From: Alkaliphilus peptidifermentans DSM 18978 | Lineage (GTDB): Bacteria; Bacillota; Clostridia; Peptostreptococcales; Natronincolaceae | Direction: 5' to 3' | DNA: 64,000 bases | Assembly (NCBI RefSeq): GCF_900101495.1 | Contig: NZ_FMUS01000005.1 | Location: 1-64,000, forward strand | Shown: piece by piece, positions 17,816 to 27,013 of the stretch | How positions within the stretch are numbered: position 1 is the first letter of the stretch | Layout: each line of letters starts with the position of its first letter | Program-made: the position numbers and the translations under genes | The notes under the pieces: model-generated | What the model was told of the DNA's origin: nothing | Databases searched by the model: none | Seen by the model: only the letters and a program-made list of their open reading frames with translations

Positions 17816-18781
17816 TTATTTGAATAAATGGCATTTTATTGTATGGCTTCCATTTACGGCATTGGCCGGTTTTTCTATTTTACATTTGTCCATACATTTA
17901 GGACATCTGGGATTAAATGCGCATCCCTTTGGCAAATCTGTCGGATCAGGCATCAAGCCTTGTATAGGGCTCAATCTTCTAGTTGATTTAGTTAAGTCTG
18001 GTATCGAACCAAATAACCCTTCAGTATATGGATGATGATTTTTATTTTCAAATATATCTTCTACCTTGCCGATTTCAATTACTTCTCCTGCATACATTAT
18101 TGCAACTCTATCACAAGTTTGAGCTACAACCCCCATGTCGTGAGTAATTAGTATCATTGATGTTTTTAATTTTTCCTTTAATGTTTTCATCATTTCTAAA
18201 ACTTGGGCCTGTATTGTTACGTCCAATGCTGTTGTAGGTTCATCAGCAAGCAATAATTTAGGTTCACAAGCAAGTGCTATAGCTATTACCACTCTTTGTT
18301 TCATTCCGCCTGAAAATTGATGTGGATAATTGTTTTTTCTATCGGAGGGTATTCCTACTAACTGCAATATCTCATCAACTCTTTTACTCAGTTGAGCATT
18401 AGAAGAATCCTTTCTATGAAGCTTCAAAACTTCGTATATCTGATCACCTACTGTCAATATTGGATTTAAGCTTGTCATAGGATCTTGAAATATCATTGAT
18501 ACAATATTTCCCCTGATGCTTCTCATATCAGCTTCAGCTGCATTGATTATATCTAAATTATCAAGCTCTATTCTCCCTTTTTTAATTGTACCTATCTTTT
18601 CAGGCAATAATTTCATTACACTTAATGCTGCCGTTGTTTTACCGGCTCCTGTTTCTCCAACCAGTCCTAATGTTTCACCTTCTTCTATTTCTAAATCTAA
18701 ACCATTAACAGCATGCATCGTGGCATCATCTGTTTCATATTCAACATACAAATCTTCTATTCTCAATAATTTATTAGTCAT
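17816..18781 (-). CDS. oppD: Oligopeptide ABC transporter ATP-binding protein (OppD type)
   Basis: The 321-residue ATPase has Walker A 'GETGAGKTT', signature 'FSGGMKQRV', Walker B 'LLLADEPTTALDVT' and H-loop 'LITHDMGVVA'. It ends with the OppD/DppD C-terminal domain 'GCAFNPRCPKCMDKC', whose cysteines in related proteins can hold an iron-sulfur cluster. It pairs with OppF at the cytoplasmic face of the OppBC channel. The gene is tightly packed between oppC and oppF. Confidence 0.94.
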   Translation of the reverse strand: MTNKLLRIEDLYVEYETDDATMHAVNGLDLEIEEGETLGLVGETGAGKTTAALSVMKLLPEKIGTIKKGRIELDNLDIINAAEADMRSIRGNIVSMIFQDPMTSLNPILTVGDQIYEVLKLHRKDSSNAQLSKRVDEILQLVGIPSDRKNNYPHQFSGGMKQRVVIAIALACEPKLLLADEPTTALDVTIQAQVLEMMKTLKEKLKTSMILITHDMGVVAQTCDRVAIMYAGEVIEIGKVEDIFENKNHHPYTEGLFGSIPDLTKSTRRLSPIQGLMPDPTDLPKGCAFNPRCPKCMDKCKIEKPANAVNGSHTIKCHLFK

Positions 18782-18797
18782 AATTACACCCCTATTT

Positions 18798-19709
18798 TTA
18801 ATTCTTTAATCTTGGGTCCAATGAATCCCTTAAACCATCTCCTATTAAATTTAATCCCATTACTGCAAACACTATTGCAATTCCTGGTATAATAACCAAA
18901 TGGGGATAATATCTCATATATGCCTTTCCCTCTGAAAGCATAGAACCCCACTCTGGAATAGGCGGTTCAATTCCCAAACCGATAAAACTCAATCCTGCTA
19001 TACTGATTATCGTAGATGCCATATTCAGTGTAGCCTGAACTATTATCGGGCCGATTGCATTAGGTATAATATGTTTTGATATTATTCTTGCATCACTTGT
19101 ACCACACGCCTTTGCTGCTTCGATAAATTCTTGACCAGATATTGATAATATTGAAGACCTAACTATCCTTGAGAATCTTGGAACCGACGATATACTCATG
19201 GCGAGTAAAAGATTGAATATTCCAGCTCCTAAGGCAGCCACTATGGATATAGCCATTAGAGTTTGTGGTATAGCTAAAAGAACATCCATTAATCGCATTA
19301 TAACATTGTCTATTTTTCCGCCGTAGTATCCTGCCACTGAACCAATCACAACTCCTACAGCCAACGATAGGGTTATAGAAACAACACCTACGAACAACGA
19401 TATTCTGGCTCCGAATACCACTCTGGCAAATATATCTCTTCCATAATGATCCGTCCCCAAAATATGATCACGGTTAGGAGTCTGAAGTCTAGCCTGCATA
19501 TTCTGTGAAATTGCATCAGCCTCATAATCAGCAATAAAATTTGCAAATACTGCTATCAAAAACATCAAAGTTAATATTACAAGACCAAACATAGCCAATT
19601 TATTTTTTTTGAACCTAAAAAACATAGATTTTAGTTGACTTCTCTTTTTTATCTTTGATTTAACTTCTACTTTACTTTTACTTGTCATCTTATCGCTTAT
19701 ACTTGTCAT
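18798..19709 (-). CDS. oppC: Peptide ABC transporter permease (OppC/DppC type)
   Basis: The protein begins with a long basic cytoplasmic N-terminus, then a membrane helix near residue 40 and five more helices. The BPD permease loop 'EAAKACGTSDARIISKHIIPNA' couples it to the ATPases. 'LGTDHYGRDIFARVVFGARISL' is the typical OppC/DppC N-terminal block. The ATG at 19709 has GGGGGTG eight bases before it, whereas the upstream GTG lies inside that ribosome binding site. It forms the channel with OppB, 15 bases downstream of oppB. Confidence 0.93.
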   Translation of the reverse strand: MTSISDKMTSKSKVEVKSKIKKRSQLKSMFFRFKKNKLAMFGLVILTLMFLIAVFANFIADYEADAISQNMQARLQTPNRDHILGTDHYGRDIFARVVFGARISLFVGVVSITLSLAVGVVIGSVAGYYGGKIDNVIMRLMDVLLAIPQTLMAISIVAALGAGIFNLLLAMSISSVPRFSRIVRSSILSISGQEFIEAAKACGTSDARIISKHIIPNAIGPIIVQATLNMASTIISIAGLSFIGLGIEPPIPEWGSMLSEGKAYMRYYPHLVIIPGIAIVFAVMGLNLIGDGLRDSLDPRLKN

Positions 19710-19724
19710 CCGAATCACCCCCTA

Positions 19725-20660
19725 TTAACTTTTTGAATATTGAGATTTAATCCTTGGATCTACATAAACATATAGAATATCTACTATAAGATTAATTATT
19801 CCTGCAAATATTGCAACGAACAACACTGATGCCATTACAGTGGGTGTATCCTTCATCCTAATTGCATTTATTGTTAAAGTTCCAAGCCCAGGCATTGCAA
19901 ATACGCTCTCTATTATCATAGTTCCTCCTAAAAGTCCACCAAAATTCAAACCTATAATTGTTATTACGGGAAGAAGGGCATTTCTTAAAGCATGCTTATA
20001 TATAACTGTCATCTCTTTTGCGCCTTTTGCACGTGCTGTCCTTATATAATCTTGTCTTATTACTTCCAGCATATTAGACCTTGTCATCCTGATTAAAGAT
20101 GCCATCATTGCGGCTGCAAGAGTTGTACAAGGCAGAATAAAATGAACTATTGTATCTACACCAGTTGCCGGTAACCATCCAAGTCTGAGGGAAAAAAATA
20201 AAATCAGCATAAGCCCCAGCCAAAATGCCGGCATTGAAGTTAACAATAGTGCTGTAACTAGACTAATTCTATCAATTAAGGAATATTGTTTAACTGCAGA
20301 TATAATACCCACTGGAACTCCTATGAATATCATCAGGAGTGTTGAACCAAATGCCAGCTTTAAAGTGCTGGGAAACCTTTCAAACAATTCAATTGTAACA
20401 GGCAGTTTAGTAGAATATGAATTACCAAGATCAAATTTAAAAACCGCATCCTTTACATATCTAAAATATCTAACTAAAATGTTATCATTTAATCCCATTG
20501 CTTCTCTTAAATTTGCTACTTCTTCAAAACTTGCACCTTGTCCAAGTATAAGTCTTGCCGGATCACCCGGGGTGAAGCTCATTATCAAAAAAACTATAAA
20601 TGAGACGCCCAATATAACAGGAATCATCAACAAAACTCTTTTAGCTATATATTTTAACAT
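19725..20660 (-). CDS. oppB: Peptide ABC transporter permease (OppB/DppB type)
   Basis: The protein has six membrane helices, the OppB-type N-terminus 'MLKYIAKRVLLMIPVILGVSF' and the ATPase-contact loop 'DYIRTARAKGAKEMTVIYKHALRNA'. The start at 20660 follows AGGAGG by nine bases; the longer frame has no support. It builds the peptide-conducting pore with OppC. A gap of 161 bases separates it from oppA, enough for a leader structure that could raise binding-protein transcript over permease transcript. Confidence 0.93.
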   Translation of the reverse strand: MLKYIAKRVLLMIPVILGVSFIVFLIMSFTPGDPARLILGQGASFEEVANLREAMGLNDNILVRYFRYVKDAVFKFDLGNSYSTKLPVTIELFERFPSTLKLAFGSTLLMIFIGVPVGIISAVKQYSLIDRISLVTALLLTSMPAFWLGLMLILFFSLRLGWLPATGVDTIVHFILPCTTLAAAMMASLIRMTRSNMLEVIRQDYIRTARAKGAKEMTVIYKHALRNALLPVITIIGLNFGGLLGGTMIIESVFAMPGLGTLTINAIRMKDTPTVMASVLFVAIFAGIINLIVDILYVYVDPRIKSQYSKS

Positions 20661-20821
20661 TTTTCCTTTCCTCCTATATTGCAAGTTGTGTTCCACTATG
20701 GATTTTTTATTGCCTCAAGATCATTTTGAAATTATGCATTATCTCTAATATCTATATTTGCCTTGACATATATCAAGGCAAATATAGTTTAAATTATGAG
20801 TATTTATTGACGCTTCTTAAT

Positions 20822-22378
20822 TTACTTCCAAGAATAATCGTATACAAACATTCTATTGGTGGGATGTGCCATGACTCCTTGTAAATCTTTATTAGCTGCA
20901 ATCGGTGTCATATATGTGTATAGAGGAATAGACACTACATCTTCCTTAAACAATTCACATATATCTCTGTAAATTTGTTTTCTTTCTTCTTGATCATTTG
21001 ACAATCTTCCTCTTTCTAAAAGTTCGTCAAGTTTTGGATTCGCATAATTAAAGTAATTTCTTCCTTCAGTTACCATCTTACCATGGAATGTTGAATAGAT
21101 ATAATCAGCATCAGGATACGCCGTTGTAGCTGCTGAAACAACTATTTCATAATCGCGTTTAGTAAGTATATCATCCCAAAAAGCTCCTCTTTCCATTTTA
21201 GATATGCTTGCGTTAATACCAATTTGTCTTAATTGATCTTGTAAAACTTCTGTTGGTTTGAAATAAGTAGCTGATTCATTAGTTTTTAATGTTATATCTA
21301 ATCCATTTGGGTAACCAGCTTCTATTAATAATTGTTTTGCTTTTTCTACATTATATTCTCTATTTTTGAAATCTGCTGGCCAACCAAAAGTTGATTTAGC
21401 CATTGGAGTTTCCAAAGCTGTTCCTATTCCTTCAACAGAACCTATAATTAAAGATTCTTTGTCTATAGCATGGGCGATAGCTTCTCTTAATTTCTTATTT
21501 TTACCTATCTCACTATGATGATTTATTGCAATAAATACAGTAGCAGCTATTTCTGTTTCATAATATTCTATATTGGGATTATTAATTAAATTTTGTCGAT
21601 CAGTTCTAGGTGGTGTATCAATTATATCAATTTCGCCATTTTCTAAAGCAACAACTGCCGTACTTCCATCAGTTATTATTTTGAAAGTTACATCTTTAAT
21701 CTCAGCAGCACCTTTATAATAGTCTTCAAATGCGGTAAGTGTTATACTATCTCCGCTTCTCCATTCCACGAATTTATATGGTCCTGTTCCTATAGGATTT
21801 CTTCCATATCCATCTGGATTAGCTTCATGCACTTTTTTATTAAGTATAGGTATTTGGGAAGAAGCTACACAATACTCAATAGGTCCATAGGAATGCTTCA
21901 ATATTAAAGTGACGGTATTCTCATCAACCTTCTTCATCGATTCCATAACTGAAGTAACCCCTTGAGTAAAAGCTGATGCTATAGCAGTTTCAAAAGAGTA
22001 TACAACGTCATCTGCTGTCATTACATCTCCATTATGAAATTTGACACCTTCCCTTAGTTTGAAAGTAATTTCTGTACCATCATCTGAGTATGTCCAGCTT
22101 TCTGCAAGACCTGGCACTAAATTACCATCAGTTCTATTATCAATTAAATGATTGTAAATTTGATGCGTTACATAAAATGCAACTAAGTCGCTTACCTGAG
22201 TAGGGTCAAGAGTTTTTGGTTCTCCTATTGCTCCTAAATTCAGGTCAGTTCTTTTTACTTTGTTATCACCACCGCCGCCGGCTGGCTGAAGATCCTTGTC
22301 CGTTGCCTTACCACATGCTGTAATAAACATCATTACTATTAACAATAAACTCATCATAGATATAAATTTCTTTTTCAT
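20822..22378 (-). CDS. oppA: Peptide-binding lipoprotein of the Opp/Dpp transporter
   Basis: The protein has a lipoprotein signal ending in the lipobox 'FITAC' (about residue 22), then a glycine-rich tether and an SBP family-5 domain of about 500 residues. Family marks include 'LAESWTYSDDGTEITFKLREGVKFHNG' and 'NPIGTGPYKFVEW'. It captures peptides outside the membrane and delivers them to OppBC. The ATG at 22378 follows AGGAGG with ideal spacing. It lies 75 bases behind the M24 peptidase gene in the same direction, so both are probably read from the sigma-54 promoter. Confidence 0.93.
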   Translation of the reverse strand: MKKKFISMMSLLLIVMMFITACGKATDKDLQPAGGGGDNKVKRTDLNLGAIGEPKTLDPTQVSDLVAFYVTHQIYNHLIDNRTDGNLVPGLAESWTYSDDGTEITFKLREGVKFHNGDVMTADDVVYSFETAIASAFTQGVTSVMESMKKVDENTVTLILKHSYGPIEYCVASSQIPILNKKVHEANPDGYGRNPIGTGPYKFVEWRSGDSITLTAFEDYYKGAAEIKDVTFKIITDGSTAVVALENGEIDIIDTPPRTDRQNLINNPNIEYYETEIAATVFIAINHHSEIGKNKKLREAIAHAIDKESLIIGSVEGIGTALETPMAKSTFGWPADFKNREYNVEKAKQLLIEAGYPNGLDITLKTNESATYFKPTEVLQDQLRQIGINASISKMERGAFWDDILTKRDYEIVVSAATTAYPDADYIYSTFHGKMVTEGRNYFNYANPKLDELLERGRLSNDQEERKQIYRDICELFKEDVVSIPLYTYMTPIAANKDLQGVMAHPTNRMFVYDYSWK

Positions 22379-22453
22379 AATATCCTCCTTTTTGTTTACC
22401 AAAGTTTTTCATTTTGATCATCCTTATAATGTTTGTTTGATCCAGCATCTTTG

Positions 22454-23518
22454 TTAGTTAAGCTCAATTAAATCCCTTGGTGATTTTGTCAAGACTTCAC
22501 AACCTTCATCTGTCACTATAACTTGATCTTCTATTCTCACCCCCCCCCATTTAGGAATGTATATCCCCGGTTCAAGGGTTATGATATTATTAGCAACAAA
22601 CCGGGCTTTGGATTTTGGCCCAATAAAGGGCTTTTCGTGAACAGCAAGACCAATACCATGTCCAACTCCTGTGTAATGGTATGCCTTGTATACTGAGTCC
22701 TCCATAGCCTTCAATGAGGCTATATAGGTGTTCCTAGCATCCACTCCTGCCTTTACAGAGGCCATCATATCTTCCTCCGACTTCTTGATGATACTGTATA
22801 TTTCCCGCTGTTTTTCAGTGGCTTTTCCCATAACAACTGTACGGCTCATATCAGAAAGATAGCCCTGATACCCAGCACCAAAATCCATTAGGATTAGATC
22901 CCCTTGTTCAATGGGCTTATCTGACGGAATGCCATGTAACAAAGAAGTTCTAGCACCTGAAAGTGTAATGTTTTCATAGCACCTGGCGTCGGAACCTTCA
23001 ATTCTAAGATAATAGGCCAGCTTTGCCGAAAGTTCTCTCTCAGTGACGCCCACCCTTATGTCCTTTAGTATTCTACTAAAAGCCCGATCTCCAATCTCAC
23101 ATGCTTTTCTTAAGCAAACGATTTCATCAAGATTTTTAACAGACCTTAGATTCTCTATAATTCCTTTAACAGGAAAGAGTTTTGCCTTCGTCTCCTTTTT
23201 TAATTGGCTGAATAGATCAAAGCTGATATTGTTTTCCTCAAAGTATAAGCTTTCAACTTTTTCACTAAGAAGCAAATCAGCCACTGTATATCCTACACCA
23301 TTGTAATCGCGCCAGTTCACAATTTGGTAACCTTTGCAATTATCAGAAGCCTCCTCTATATATCGGGGATCTGTTATTAAATAACGCTTATCCCTTATCA
23401 GCAATAGATAGGCATCATCACTTTTGTATCCACTGAGGTATCTGACGTTATGTATCTCACTGATGAAAAGAGCCTCAATTCCTTGCTCTTCCATAATCTG
23501 ATGTATGTCTTTCTTCAT
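22454..23518 (-). CDS. M24 family (Xaa-Pro type) peptidase
   Basis: This 354-residue paralogue of the peptidase at 10219-11283 has all five metal ligands: both aspartates in 'MDFGAGYQGYLSDMSRT', the histidine of 'GVGHGIGLAVHEKP', and glutamates in 'LEPGIYIP' and 'GGVRIEDQ'. It should remove N-terminal residues before proline from imported peptides. It is the first gene of the Opp operon and follows a -24/-12 promoter. The 'WGGVRIED' block is coded by an uninterrupted G9 run (22540-22548), although the paralogue encodes the same residues with mixed codons. A slip there would truncate the enzyme before its last ligand. Confidence 0.92.
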   Translation of the reverse strand: MKKDIHQIMEEQGIEALFISEIHNVRYLSGYKSDDAYLLLIRDKRYLITDPRYIEEASDNCKGYQIVNWRDYNGVGYTVADLLLSEKVESLYFEENNISFDLFSQLKKETKAKLFPVKGIIENLRSVKNLDEIVCLRKACEIGDRAFSRILKDIRVGVTERELSAKLAYYLRIEGSDARCYENITLSGARTSLLHGIPSDKPIEQGDLILMDFGAGYQGYLSDMSRTVVMGKATEKQREIYSIIKKSEEDMMASVKAGVDARNTYIASLKAMEDSVYKAYHYTGVGHGIGLAVHEKPFIGPKSKARFVANNIITLEPGIYIPKWGGVRIEDQVIVTDEGCEVLTKSPRDLIELN

Positions 23519-23554
23519 AATTCATCACTTCCTTAACTTGTTAGTTAACCAAAA

Positions 23555-23570
23555 TGCAAGTTGCATGCCA
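23555..23570 (-). promoter_or_regulatory. Sigma-54 (-24/-12) promoter of the peptidase-opp operon
   Basis: On the minus strand TGGCATG, four bases and TTGCA match the RpoN consensus with exact spacing and the invariant GG and GC. The -12 element lies 37 bases before the ATG of the M24 peptidase gene. The elements resemble those at 10039-10054, which suggests coordinate control of both peptidase genes. Confidence 0.88.
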
Positions 23571-23659
23571 CATTAAAATATAAACTGTGTTTTTGCTGAC
23601 AGGCTTTATCATAAACGTCTTTATCATATATATCAGCTTATACTTTTAAAAAAACATAA

Positions 23660-23727
23660 AAAAACGACCATAATTTTGACGTTGTTCCGCCCAAATTTGG
23701 TCGTTCAGCTTGTTTTTAGTCGTTTTT
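23660..23727. promoter_or_regulatory. Three AACGAC half-sites, candidate activator-binding enhancer
   Basis: AAAACGACCA on the plus strand (from 23661) faces its inverted copy TGGTCGTT (23698-23705), and a third inverted copy, TTTAGTCGTTTTT, lies near 23715-23727. The cluster is 90-160 bases upstream of the -24 element, the usual place for an enhancer bound by a sigma-54 activator. Which of the two nearby activators binds is not known. Confidence 0.6.
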
Positions 23728-23946
23728 CGATGCTTTACTAATATTCTAAGCTTAAAAGGTCTACTAACCTTGTGAGTTGGATATATAGGATTGGTATTAA
23801 TTTGGGAAGAATAAACTCATTATAGAGCTTGAAAATAAAGGGATTTCTAATAGAGTCACTTTTAATTACTTCTTCTCTATCAAGGATACCGTCTCCACTT
23901 GGTTTTGATAGAGAGATGGTAATATTTCGTAAAGGGTCCAAACAAC
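23728..23946. other. Spacer between the permease gene and the sigma-54 enhancer
   Basis: About 220 bases separate the FtsX-type permease stop from the enhancer half-sites. A minus-strand frame of 67 codons from a TTG at 23941 crosses it, but it has no ribosome binding site and no recognisable similarity. I do not call it a gene. No terminator hairpin was seen here. Confidence 0.35.
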
Positions 23947-26196
23947 TTACTCCGTACCCGCTTTCAGTGCCTCACTCATGGATATTTTCGCCAGCTTCCT
24001 CCCGCACAGCCACTTGGTTATTTCGTACACGGCGAAAATAATTATAAAACTTATCAGGACATACAACGGGTTCACAATCATGGGTATCACCATATTGATG
24101 GTCTCCGCAACATAACCGTATAGGATGTTCCCGAAGGCCAGCATTAACGGCAGCCCCAGCCAGTAGCCGATAAACACCGCCGGCGTAGAGCTGTTCAGAA
24201 TCAGCCTCGCCAGCTCATTCCCGCGGTAGCCCAATACTTTGAGCAGTGAGATGGTGTTCCGACTCTCATCAATCATCAACGACGTCACAAGGAAGATAAT
24301 AATGACCGCAATAAGCACGGCCAAGGCCGTTACAGACGCAACTATCAGCGTCGTTGACATGTTGAGGTCTTCAAAGGCCTCGGGATCTCGTGCATCCATC
24401 ACCCCAGAAAGCTGGCTTTCGTCAAAATCTATCTCGTGGCTGCTGAGGACGGTACGGTAGCTTCCAGGAGGATGACCAGTTATGCGATTGAACTCCTCAA
24501 GGGGCATAAAAACAAATTGTTCACCGTAGGCTTCGACGATCCCATCGATTATCAGGCTGTATGATTTTCCATCCAGCTTGTTTACAAAGCTGATGGTATC
24601 CCCTTCCTTGAGCTTCAGCCTGCTGGCCAGTGGATACGTAATATTTACTTGATCTCTGGGCAGCTGGTCGCCCCCCAGGTCCTTCATCTTGAGGCCTACA
24701 GAATCCGTCTCCATTCCCACCAGATAAAACTCAACCGATTCTCTACCCTCGGGATAGGCTCGGCTGGCATTGTAGGGCTCCGCCCCTTTAGGAATACTTC
24801 TATCCTGTAAATTCTGTACTTCCTTAAAGTTATACTCCAGGGGATACACGTATCTCTCCAGCGCCCCCCTGTTAACCTCATCCATCGAGTAGTTGAAGGT
24901 AAAACCAAACAGCAGTATCATTGACGCAGCACTAACCCCCAGCACTAAGAACAACAGACGAGGTATGCTTCGTACCTGCTCCCGGATTCGGAATTTGGTA
25001 TTGAATTTGAGCCGATCCAGTCGGAGTGTGGCTTCTATAAAATTCACCTTTGCTTTTTGCTCGTCCCCCTTCATCAGCTCAACAGCGGTTTTTTTGAGTA
25101 TCTTGCGTATAAAAAGAAAACTTGACAGACTGATGAAGGCCACCGGTATCAGCACGGCAAGCACTAGGTTTAATGGAGAGAAGGTAATGCCTTTATCCGG
25201 CAGGATGTAATAAATCAACATAGAATTAACAACGGGCCTTACACCAGGCAGCGCAAGCAGTGTACCCGCAAAACCTCCCACCCCGGATAGCAACACAGGG
25301 ATCGCCATAAAGTGCCTGGTCAGTTCACGGCGCCGGTATCCCTGTGCGTACAACGTTCCGATGACTACGCCGTCGGACTTAACTATACGCATGATCATCA
25401 CTGCTACAATAATACAGCTAAGAAGAAAAAAAACCGTTGCTACTGGAAAGCTCATGGACTTCATGCTGGAAATATTTGCCCAAGGCATACTTACGCGCTT
25501 GTTATTCCCGGCGACCATCCACTCAGAAAGAGAATATCCTTTTTCGCTTAAAAGTCCATGTAACTTCGATGTCTGTCCATTTATGTTTTCCCTATCCTCA
25601 AAGTATGCCGAATAGACCGTGACCACCTCCGGGAACGCCTCGATATCGGCGCTGGAAACAATCCCGATGCCAAAACCACTGGTTGGCAGCACATCATAAA
25701 GGTTTTTGAGAATAAAAACATAATTGGGTACAGCCATTGTACCTACTATATTGAAGGTTTTACCGTTTAGCTCTATTTCACCGCCTATATTCAAGCCATG
25801 AGTCTGACTAAAATACGGATCCAGTAAAATATCCCCAGGGTTTTCAAGACCTCTCCCTGATAATACCGCTGGGATATTGATTTTAGCAGAAAGGCTAAGT
25901 AGCCGCAGTTCTCCGTCGGGCAGTTTGATGTCGTACTGCCGGTAAGCCTCTATCAGTGCACCGGATTCATCCTCCAGCGCCGCAATATCCTCAATGGACT
26001 TGTCTGTCGAAAATGTCAAGTCTTCCTGCCTGTATTCTTCGGCAAACCCGACAACCATTTTTTCGAGGTTATTTGCTACCCCTGTAGCCGCGGTAAAATA
26101 AAAGCTGCCTAAAAGAATCAGAATAACGATACCAATATACCGCCCTTTGTTTTCCTTTATGATTCGCCATACACGTTTTCGCAGAACCATCACCAT
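23947..26196 (-). CDS. FtsX-type ABC transporter permease (MacB-like, two FtsX domains)
   Basis: This 749-residue protein has an N-terminal membrane helix 'YIGIVILILLGSFYF', a large extracytoplasmic region, and two FtsX modules. The first has three helices at about residues 255-375. The second begins at 'SATLIVASVTALAVLIAVIIIFL' near residue 620. The stretch 'SLLKVLGYRGNELARLIL' is the FtsX coupling motif. It works with the ATPase whose gene overlaps its start by seven bases. Codons are clearly richer in G and C than in neighbouring genes, which suggests acquisition. The substrate could be a peptide, lipid or antibiotic and is not shown by the sequence. Confidence 0.88.
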   Translation of the reverse strand: MVMVLRKRVWRIIKENKGRYIGIVILILLGSFYFTAATGVANNLEKMVVGFAEEYRQEDLTFSTDKSIEDIAALEDESGALIEAYRQYDIKLPDGELRLLSLSAKINIPAVLSGRGLENPGDILLDPYFSQTHGLNIGGEIELNGKTFNIVGTMAVPNYVFILKNLYDVLPTSGFGIGIVSSADIEAFPEVVTVYSAYFEDRENINGQTSKLHGLLSEKGYSLSEWMVAGNNKRVSMPWANISSMKSMSFPVATVFFLLSCIIVAVMIMRIVKSDGVVIGTLYAQGYRRRELTRHFMAIPVLLSGVGGFAGTLLALPGVRPVVNSMLIYYILPDKGITFSPLNLVLAVLIPVAFISLSSFLFIRKILKKTAVELMKGDEQKAKVNFIEATLRLDRLKFNTKFRIREQVRSIPRLLFLVLGVSAASMILLFGFTFNYSMDEVNRGALERYVYPLEYNFKEVQNLQDRSIPKGAEPYNASRAYPEGRESVEFYLVGMETDSVGLKMKDLGGDQLPRDQVNITYPLASRLKLKEGDTISFVNKLDGKSYSLIIDGIVEAYGEQFVFMPLEEFNRITGHPPGSYRTVLSSHEIDFDESQLSGVMDARDPEAFEDLNMSTTLIVASVTALAVLIAVIIIFLVTSLMIDESRNTISLLKVLGYRGNELARLILNSSTPAVFIGYWLGLPLMLAFGNILYGYVAETINMVIPMIVNPLYVLISFIIIFAVYEITKWLCGRKLAKISMSEALKAGTE

Positions 26197-26885
26197 TCAA
26201 TCCTTTCCGCCGGGATTATTTCGGAATTGTGGGCAACTTCCGCCACCTCGCCGCTTCTCATCCGGAACACAACCTGCGCCATACCGGCGATGGCGCTGTT
26301 GTGGGTAATCATCAGTATGGTGGTGCCAAACTGTTCGTTTACTTTTTGGAGCAATGACAGCACGCCACGGGAAGTCTCGAGGTCTAGCGCTCCAGTGGGC
26401 TCATCGCATAGCAGGAGTTTTGGATTTTTGACGATGGCTCGTGCGATGGATACCCGTTGCTGTTCGCCACCGGAAAGTTCCCGGGGGAAACGGTTCTTTT
26501 TGTCGTAAAGCCCGACAGCAGAAAGCATCTCATCTGTTTTAAGTGGTTTTTTACTTATGTTGGACACAACCTCGATGTTTTCGGCTACTGTTAGGTTCGG
26601 CACAAGGTTGTAAAACTGGAAGATGAAGCCTACGCTCTCCCGACGGTATTCAACCAGTTGGCTGTTGTTTAGATCCGTAATACGATTACCGTCCACTTCC
26701 ACCGTGCCACCGTCTGCCCTGTCCACACCACCTATAATATTCATCAGGGTAGATTTACCTGAACCAGAGGGGCCTAATATTACTCCAATTTCTCCTCTTT
26801 TCATCTCAAGGCCCACACCTTTGAGTACATGGGTAATAATCCCTGTATTATAGCTTTTAGTAAGGTTTGATGTTGATAAAAACAT
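26190..26885 (-). CDS. ABC transporter ATP-binding protein (MacB/LolD type)
   Basis: The ATPase of about 231 residues has Walker A 'GPSGSGKSTLMN', signature 'LSGGEQQRVSIARAI', Walker B 'LLLCDEPTGALD' and H-loop 'LMITHNSAI', the typical LolD/MacB set. I chose the ATG at 26885 because GGAG lies eight bases before it. The open frame continues upstream to 26999 without similarity to ABC proteins ('MNLYIDYTTEIAADMEQ'), which could be the tail of a lost gene. It pairs with the overlapping downstream permease gene and shares its higher GC content. Confidence 0.9.
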   Translation of the reverse strand: MFLSTSNLTKSYNTGIITHVLKGVGLEMKRGEIGVILGPSGSGKSTLMNIIGGVDRADGGTVEVDGNRITDLNNSQLVEYRRESVGFIFQFYNLVPNLTVAENIEVVSNISKKPLKTDEMLSAVGLYDKKNRFPRELSGGEQQRVSIARAIVKNPKLLLCDEPTGALDLETSRGVLSLLQKVNEQFGTTILMITHNSAIAGMAQVVFRMRSGEVAEVAHNSEIIPAERIEW

Positions 26886-27013
26886 AATTAACACTCCATT
26901 CCTATTCTTATTAAGCTCCAAGTTTTGAACAAGTTCATTTTTTATGGTCTGCTCCATGTCGGCAGCTATTTCTGTCGTATAGTCAATATATAAATTCATC
27001 TAGCCCACCATAG

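Noticed and set aside
23738-23941. 67-codon minus-strand frame from a TTG
   Set aside because: No ribosome binding site and no recognisable similarity; it follows the permease stop by chance.
26886-26999. N-terminal extension of the GC-rich ABC ATPase frame
   Set aside because: A better start with GGAG lies at 26885, and the extension has no similarity to ABC proteins.
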